Shown: positions 15,050-21,165 of the stretch, one piece after another
Numbering within the stretch: the first letter of the stretch is position 1
Layout: the number at the start of each line of letters is the position of its first letter
Assembly: GCA_963575745.1 (NCBI GenBank)
Contig: CAUYUJ010015016.1
Location: 1,027,516-1,048,680 of the forward strand
Length of the DNA: 21,165 nucleotides
Direction: 5' to 3'
Source: Prorocentrum cordatum
Taxonomy: Eukaryota; Sar; Dinophyceae; Prorocentrales; Prorocentraceae
The notes under the pieces: model-generated
Databases searched by the model: none
Seen by the model: the letters and a program-made list of their open reading frames with translations, nothing else
Told to the model about the DNA's origin: nothing
Translations under genes and position numbers: made by a program

Positions 15050-15253
15050 GCAGCGGCGACGCCAGCCAGGCGAAACTCGGGGAACAGGTCCTGCCGAGGA
15101 GCACCTTCAGGACCCGGAGCTGTCGGACCAGCACCCTAGCTGGAGCCTTCGATAACAGAGCTGGCGTGCCGGACCGATGTGCAGGCCAGAACAGGCAGCG
15201 GCGATGCAGCCAGCCAGACTTGACCCAGGGACCAGGTCTTCTCGAAGAGCACC
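15050..15253. repeat. Diverged tandem duplication, period about 145 bp
   Basis: GCAGCGGCGACGCCAGCCAG at 15050 and GCAGCGGCGATGCAGCCAGC at 15195 start two similar stretches, both ending near GAGCACC (about 15104 and 15253). A plus-strand ORF of 146 codons (14971-15411) crosses both copies but its composition does not persuade me that it is a gene. Confidence 0.6.
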
Positions 15254-15420
15254 AGCGGCGGCCATGGCGGCCGACTGAAGGGGGGTCGACGAGAAGGGGG
15301 GCGGAGGAAAGCGGTGAGGAGGAGACGCCACGAGGAGCGGACGAAGAGGGCACCCAACCAGTGCCAGGCCGGAGAGCCAGGATAGACCTCCACGCAGCCA
15401 GCGCCCTATGAAGATAGTTA

Positions 15421-15770
15421 CACGAGTCGAGCTTTCCCCCTGACCCAAACGTTGTCCCCTGATATTGTTGTGTGTTATTTCCAATAACGGTCGTGACACG
15501 GTGGGGAGGGAGGGTGGGCCCGGGTGACAGGAACGCTTGGGCGGAGTGGGGCACGTCCAGGGGGGGGGGGGAGGGAGGGCGCGTTTCGATCGCCAGAGTA
15601 CGCACGCGAGCACCAGCATGTGGGGGTCTCCAGGCCCCCCTCTACGCAGAATCGTCATCGCTACCCAGGGGGTAGGAGCTTTAGACAAGCGCGTTCCACT
15701 GCTCGCGAAGTAGCGACTCGCAAATGGCCTGGATCCGCCGCGGGGGATTTACGCCATCGCGTCGAGGCAC
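15421..15770. other. No feature seen
   Basis: Mixed-composition sequence without a credible ORF or repeat. A G9 run lies at about 15560. Confidence 0.4.
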
Positions 15771-16065
<295 letters not shown>

Positions 16066-16165
16066 NNNNNNNNNNNNNNNNNNNNNNNNNNNNNNNNNNN
16101 NNNNNNNNNNNNNNNNNNNNNNNNNNNNNNNNNNNNNNNNNNNNNNNNNNNNNNNNNNNNNNNNN
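16066..16165. other. Assembly gap (100 N)
   Basis: Exactly 100 unknown bases between two different GT-rich arrays. A round number usually denotes a gap of unknown size. Confidence 0.98.
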
Positions 16166-16488
16166 TGTGTGTTGTGTGTTGTGTGTGTTGTGTGTGTTGT
16201 GTGTGTTGTGTGTGTGTTGTGTGTGTGTGTTGTGTGTGTTGTGTGTGTTGTGTGTGTTGTGTGTGTTGTGTGTGTTGTGTGTGGTGTGTTGTGTGTGGTG
16301 TGTTGTGTGTGTTGTGTGTGTGTTGTGTGTGTTGTGTGTGTTGTGTGTGTTGTGTGTTGTGTGTGTTGTGTGTGTTGTGTGTGTTGTGTGTTGTGTGTGT
16401 TCTGTGTGTGTTGTGTGTGTGTTGTGTGTGTGTGTGTTGTGTGTGTTGTGTGTGTGTTGTGTGTGTGTGCGTGTGTGTGTGTGTGTTT
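16166..16488. repeat. GT-rich array of TGTGTGT-TG type units
   Basis: Units of 7 to 11 bp made of TGTG and TTG, different from the hexamer on the other side of the gap. Confidence 0.95.
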
Positions 16489-16988
16489 TTCCGGACGCTG
16501 TGAACAATGGAACGCGCTCGGTGAGGCTTGGCCCGGGGTAACAGCCGTTACGCGCCAGAGGGTAAACAAAAACACTTGCAGTAGGGGCCCGACCACAAGA
16601 AACCTTCCACAAGATACCCAACCCTGAGACCCCAGGACGTTCATGGACTTCTGGTGTGGGAACGTCACGGTTTCCACAGCAAAAACCTCGAAACCCAAGA
16701 AATCCAGGGCACCCTGGAGGCAAGCAGGGTGTGTCTTGGCATGGGCCTCCACCTGCACGAGACCCGCTTCTCCCCTGCCCCCGGCGCGGCCCCAGAGTCT
16801 CGCTCCCCACTCCCGGGGGAGCGCGCCGCTGCGCCTGCCCGAAGCCGGGGGCGTGCCAGATGCCAGCGAGGCCGTCCACCTTCTTCTTATTCCTCGGGTC
16901 CCCGTCCCCCGCGCCCGGCACCTGCGCGCGCCGGCATCGCGGCGCGACAAATCGGCGACGAGCGAGGGGGGGAAGAGGAGGAAAGTGC

Positions 16989-17117
16989 CTTCTCAGAAGA
17001 CGGCGGGGCTTCTCAGAAGCCCTCGCGCCCTCTGAGAGGTTTTCGTGACTTCGGGGAAGGCTCAGAAAGCTTCTCAGAAGGCCGGGGGACTTCCGAACCT
17101 TCCGAGAAGGCCTTCTC
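16989..17117. repeat. Cluster of five short perfect palindromes
   Basis: CTTCTCAGAAG occurs at 16989-16999, 17009-17019 (extended to 17 bp, 17006-17022) and 17070-17080. CCTCTGAGAGG is at 17029-17039 and GAGAAGGCCTTCTC at 17104-17117. The stretch lies in a plus-strand ORF of 334 codons that I do not accept as a gene. Confidence 0.85.
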
Positions 17118-17900
17118 CTTCTCACTTCCCCCACTCGCTCGCCGCCGAAGAAAAGGAGCCGCGGAGGAGCGCGAGCGACGGCGGAGCGGCGAACGTGTCC
17201 AAAACGACGCCCTCGCGATCGCGAGACGTGTGAGAACCACGCGCCGGCCCAAAGCAGAGGGTCAGAACTTTCGGGGGCCTCGCCTTGAGAAGCTCAAGCC
17301 GTCGGAGAACTGGGAAAGCATTCAAATTCTCGCCCTCGCGGTCTGGATTCCGGGGCGCTACGCTATCCCGTGGATACGTGGTCGCATGAGCACGTTCTGG
17401 CCAGGGGCATATGGGCAAAAAACCCTGTATCCGCGAGGTCGCGGCCCAAGGGCCCACCAGCCCGCAAGTCCGTGGATACGGATATGTTTGGGGAAACGGA
17501 CTCTATACACCGACGCCTTTTCGCGCAGGAAAACGGAGCCAAGTGTATTTGGGGTCCTGGTGAATACATTTGCCGTTGCTTCTCCGGGAGAAGGGGGAAA
17601 AATGTACACCACACCACCCCGACGTCGTCCCCCGAGCCTCCAAAAGTCCTGGGGTTGAAAAGCAGCCCGCCACTGGTTCTGTGTATATGTTCCAGTTTTC
17701 GAATGCTTTCCACCCATGAGCGACGCAGCGGGGATTCACAAATGACCGAGCAGGAAGCCAGCTTGACTTGGCCGAAGAGATGAGGGGCAACGCGAGGGGG
17801 GACCAGCTCCGGGGGGGGGTGCATCGATCTGAAACCGGCGGGCGATACCTCGCCGACAGATCGGTAAGATGCCCAAGATTGCGGCGAAGCAGCACGCTCC
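17118..17900. other. No feature seen
   Basis: Mixed-composition sequence with open frames on both strands but no natural-looking protein, domain motif or RNA gene. Confidence 0.4.
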
Positions 17901-17904
17901 TGGG

Positions 17905-18350
17905 CGTGTGTGTGTGCGAGTGCGTGTGCGTGTGCGTGTGCGTGTGCGTGTGCGTGTGCGTGTGCGTGTGCGTGTGCGTGTGCGTGTGCGTGTGCGTGTG
18001 CGTGTGCGTGTGCGTGTGCGTGTGCGCGTGCGCGTGCGCGTGGGCGCGTGCGCGTGCGCGTGCGCGTGCGCGTGTGCGTGTGCGTGTGCGTGTGCGTGTG
18101 CGTGTGCGTGTGCGTGTGCGTGTGCGTGTGCGTGTGCGTGTGCGTGTGCGTGTGCGTGTGCGTGTGCGTGTGCGTGTGCGTGTGCGTGTGCGTGTGCGTG
18201 TGCGTGTGCGTGTGCGTGTGGGTGTGGGTGTGCGTGTGCGTGTGGGTGTGGGTGTGGGTGTGGGTGTGTGTGTGTGTGTGTGTGGGTGGGTGTGTGTGTG
18301 TGTGGGCGTGTGTTCGTGTGTGTGGGCGTGGGCGTGCCGCGGGCGTGGGC
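17905..18350. repeat. (TGTGCG)n hexamer array grading into TGTGGG and TGGGCG
   Basis: Uniform TGTGCG units to about 18215, with a TGCGCG patch near 18025-18070, then TGTGGG-type variants to the right edge. Confidence 0.97.
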
Positions 18351-18502
18351 GTGGGCGTTGGCGCGGGATTCGGTGGCTGTGGGTGTGGGCGTGGGCGTAG
18401 CTTCGAGCGTGGGTGTGAGCGTGGGCGCGGGGGCGGGGGTAGAGGCTGCTAAGAGGCTCCCAGGAAGCCCGTAGGAGGCCCCGAGAGGGCCTCGAAAGGC
18501 CT

Positions 18503-18760
18503 CGTCTTCCTCCTCCTCCTCCTCCTCCTTGTCCTCTTCCTCCTCCTCCTCCTCCTCCTCCTCCTTCTCCTCCTCCTCCTCGTCCTCTTCCTCCTCCTCC
18601 TCCTCCTCCTCCTCCTCCTCCTCCTGCTCCTGGTCCTCGTCCTCGTCCTCGTCTCCCTTCAAATCCTCCTCTCCTTCTCGGCCTCGTCCTTCTTCTCCTC
18701 CTCTTCCTCCTCCCCCTCCTCCTTCTCCTCCTCCTCCTCTTTCTCCTTCCTTTTCCTCTC
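18503..18760. repeat. (CCT)n trinucleotide tract
   Basis: CCT/TCC repeats with CTT and CGT interruptions. Poly-Glu and poly-Ser ORFs here are artefacts. Confidence 0.95.
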
Positions 18761-19026
18761 CCAAGCGTTCCCCCAAGGGGGTCCACAACGGCTGGGGGAG
18801 CACATCATCAAATAGCTTGGCCAGGCGTCGGCCCAACGTTTGGCCGCACGGGGGTCCAAAAGGAAGGGCAGGGAGCGACGGTGATTCACCGTAGGCGTCT
18901 TCGATATGTATATGTATATACATTTTCTTATGTGAACATACATATCATATTAAGGTGAATACGAAATCAACAAATAATAATTATCCAAGTGCGACCCGAT
19001 CTAGGGGTTGGAGCATTTAGGAAAGC

Positions 19027-19110
19027 AACATCTACATCTACACCGACAGCTACATGTACATCTACACCTGCATATACATCTACATCAGCATCAACAGCGA
19101 CATCTACATC
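19027..19110. repeat. (ACATCT)n degenerate array
   Basis: ACATCTACATCT units with substitutions, preceded by an AT-rich stretch (18900-19000). Confidence 0.85.
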
Positions 19111-19117
19111 AACTATG

Positions 19118-19318
19118 ATATGATATGTTATGATATGATTTGCTGCGATGTGCTAGGATATGTAGTGCTATGTTATGAAATGCTATGCTATGCTGCGCTA
19201 TGTTATGCTATGATATGCTATGATATGATGTGCTATGCTGAGCTGTGTTATGATATGTTATGCTATGCTACGCTTGGCTTTGCAATGCTATGCCATGCTA
19301 TGCTGTGCTAGTGTTGCG
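19118..19318. repeat. TATGA/TATGC pentamer array
   Basis: Pentamers of the form (G/A)(C/A)TAT, shifting from TATGATATG at the left to GCTATGCTATG at the right. Confidence 0.93.
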
Positions 19319-19560
19319 CTGCGCTATGCTGCGCTGCGCTAAGCTAAGGTAAGCTATGCTAAGCTAAGCTGTGCTAAGCTCAGCTAAGCTCACCTAGGCT
19401 AGGCTAAGCTACGCTAAGGTAAGCCAAGCCAAGCTAAGCTAAGCTCAACTAAGCTAAGCGAAGCGAAGCTGAGATGAGATAAGCTAAGCTAAGCTAAGCT
19501 AAGCCAAGCCAAGCCAAGCCAAGCTAAGCTAAGCTAAGCTAAGCTACGCTAAGCTAAACT
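19319..19560. repeat. TAAGC pentamer array
   Basis: GCTAAGCTAAG units with GCCAAGCC and GCTCAGCT variants, continuous with the TATGC array at its left. Confidence 0.95.
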
Positions 19561-19599
19561 AAGAAAGTGCGCCAGTGGATCTCCCTGAATACACTAAAA

Positions 19600-19812
19600 A
19601 GGGGGGGTTCAGAACCCCCACCCCCTCTCCCCCCCTTCAAAAGGGAGGGGGGGTCTGGACCCCCCGCCTCCTCCCCCCCTTAAGGGGGGCGGGGGAATCC
19701 CCGACCCCCCCCCACCCCTCTCCTCCCTTGGAGGGGGGAGGGTTCCGGACCCCCCCACACTCCCCCCCTTGGCGTTGGAAAGGGGGGGGGGGGTTCGGAC
19801 CCCCCCCCGCTT
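19600..19812. repeat. Self-complementary G/C array, about five units of 40 to 50 bp
   Basis: Each unit has a G run, a TTCAGAACCCC- or TCTGGACCCC-like palindromic centre, a C run, and a CCCCCTTnA link to the next G run. One junction is a perfect 16-bp palindrome, CCCCCCTTAAGGGGGG (19674-19689). Confidence 0.9.
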
Positions 19813-21140
19813 ACGGAGTACGGAGTTGGGAGTAGGGAGTGGTGAGTAGTGAGTAGCGAGTTAGTGCGTAGTGAGTAGTCAGCGAGTAGGGAGTAGGGAG
19901 TAGGGAGTAGTGAGTAATGAATAGTGAGTAGTGTGTACTGATAAGTGAGTAGTGAGTGGCGAGTAGTAAGTAGTGAGTAGTGAGTAGCGAGTAGCGAGTA
20001 GTGAGTACTGAGTAGGGAGTAGGGAGTAATGAGTAGTGGGTAGCGAGTTAGTGCGTAGTGAGTAGTGGGTGGCGAGTAGTGATGAGTGAGTAGTGAGTAG
20101 TGCGTAGTGCGTAGTGCGTAGTGACTAGTGAGTAGTGAGTAGTGAGTAGTGGGTAGTGAGTAGAGAGTAGAGAGTAGTGAGTAGAGAGTAGCGAGTAGTG
20201 AGTAGTGAGTAGTGAGTAGTGAGTAGTGAATACTGAGTAGTACGTAGTGCGTAGTGAGTAGTGAGTGGTGATGAATGGAGAGTACTGGGTAGTGGCAGTG
20301 GGAAGTGGGACGGTGAGTAGCGAGCAGGGAGTAGCGAGTAGTGAGTAGTGAGGGGCGAGTAGGGCGCAGTGAGTAGCGAGTAGTGAGTAGAGAGTAGTCA
20401 GTAGTGAGTAGTGGGTAGTGATTAGTGGGTAACGCGTAGGGAATATCGAGTAGTGAGCAGTGAGTAGGGAGTAGGGACTAGGGAGTAGAGAGTAGTGAGC
20501 AGTGAATAATAAGAAGTGGGTAGCGAATAGTGGGTAGTGAGTAGCGATTGGTCGGTCGTGGGTAGTGGGTAGTGAATAGTGACTAGTGACTCGTGACTTG
20601 TGACTAGTGACTACAGACTATGTAGTGACTAGTGAGTAGGAACTAGAAAGTAGTGAGTAGTGAACAGTGAGTAGCGGGGCGTGAGTAGTGAGTATGGAGT
20701 AGCGAGTATGGGAGAAGCGAGTAGTGAGTACTGAGTACTGCGTAGTCAGTATGGAGTAGGGAGTAGTGAGTAGCGAGTAGCGAGTAGTGGGTAGTGAGTA
20801 GTGATTGGTGGGCAATGAGTAGTTAGTAGTGAGTAGTGAGTAGTGGATAGCGGGTAGTGGGTAATGAGTAGTGATTAGTGAGTAGCGAGTGGGAAATAGT
20901 GAGTAGTGCTTAGTGAGTAGTGAGTATTGAGTAGTGGGTAGTGAAGAGTGAGTAGTGAGTAGTGAGTGGGGAGGAGGGAGTGGTGAGTAGGGAGTAGTGA
21001 GTAGCGAGTAGTGGGTGGTGGGTAGTGAGTAGTGGATAGTGAGTAGTGAGTCGTGAGTAGTGAGTAGGGGGTAGTGAGAAGTGAATACCGAATAGCGAGT
21101 AGTCAGTAGTGGGTAGTGAGTAATGAGTAGTGAATACTCT
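19813..21140. repeat. GAGTAGT-type 7-bp satellite
   Basis: About 1.3 kb of GAGTAGT/GAGTAGC/GAGTAGG units with frequent substitutions and small slips. It ends near 21140 in unrelated sequence that reaches the window edge. Confidence 0.95.
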
Positions 21141-21165
21141 TTGGGGCTGGGTCTAGTGGTTGGGG

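Noticed and set aside
16654-17658. Plus-strand ORF of 334 codons
   Set aside because: All frames are relatively open here, composition is Arg/Ser/Pro-heavy, the ORF runs through a palindrome cluster, and no domain or helix-like pattern is visible.
17503-18923. Minus-strand ORFs of about 400 codons with His/Ala and Glu runs
   Set aside because: They are translations of the (TGTGCG)n and (CCT)n arrays.
19813-21140. CRISPR-like regular repeat array
   Set aside because: Units are 7 bp with no unique spacers, in eukaryotic DNA; this is a satellite.

Overview
This is eukaryotic nuclear DNA, most likely from a dinoflagellate. A Prorocentrum-like species is a guess from style, not a match to any sequence. 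The reasons are: very GC-rich coding stretches all pointing the same way (minus strand), Ala/Pro/Gly/Trp-rich proteins with no clear relatives that I recognise, abundant microsatellites, a transposon- or introner-like insertion inside a gene, and no bacterial promoter, Shine-Dalgarno or operon signals. Positions 16066-16165 are exactly 100 N, so this is a scaffold with an unsized gap.

Layout: positions 1 to about 14000 hold seven minus-strand coding regions in head-to-tail order. They are gene 1 (1-1655, runs off the left edge), gene 2 (1844-2632), gene 3 (2791-3851), gene 4 (4469-6832, the only long clean ORF, 787 codons), gene 5 (8218-9471), gene 6 (9766-12364), and gene 7 (13186-13966 with its in-frame neighbour 12688-13176). 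Intergenic tracts are homopurine/homopyrimidine, GATGGT-type or AT-rich DNA. From about 14100 to 21165 I see no convincing gene. That part is a mosaic of satellites: (GA)n, (TGTATG)n, a GT-rich array, (TGTGCG)n, (CCT)n, TATGC- and TAAGC-type pentamers, a self-complementary G/C array and a GAGTAGT-type satellite.

The strongest signal is a dispersed hairpin. The 14-mer GCCGCCACTGCGGC occurs exactly 12 times between 180 and 13929, plus two exact 12-bp cores and about ten diverged copies. I found none in the opposite orientation. The arms extend by 4 to 8 bp with different but complementary bases, and at least three copies keep pairing through compensatory changes, while the four-base loop (AGTG on the coding strand) is nearly constant. 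Copies are usually read as Ala-Val-Ala inside ORFs, also sit just after several stop codons, and often coincide with reading-frame breaks.

The second signal is a 185-bp terminal-inverted-repeat element at 10409-10593, flanked by CGAGT duplications, inside gene 6. Removing it with one duplication exactly rejoins the two halves of the ORF.

Except for gene 4, the coding regions are broken by frameshifts and in-frame stops. Many breaks fall in G/C homopolymers and most look like one missing base, so assembly error, pseudogene decay and unrecognised introns cannot be separated from sequence alone. I cannot assign a biochemical function to any of these genes with confidence, and no pathway linking them is visible.
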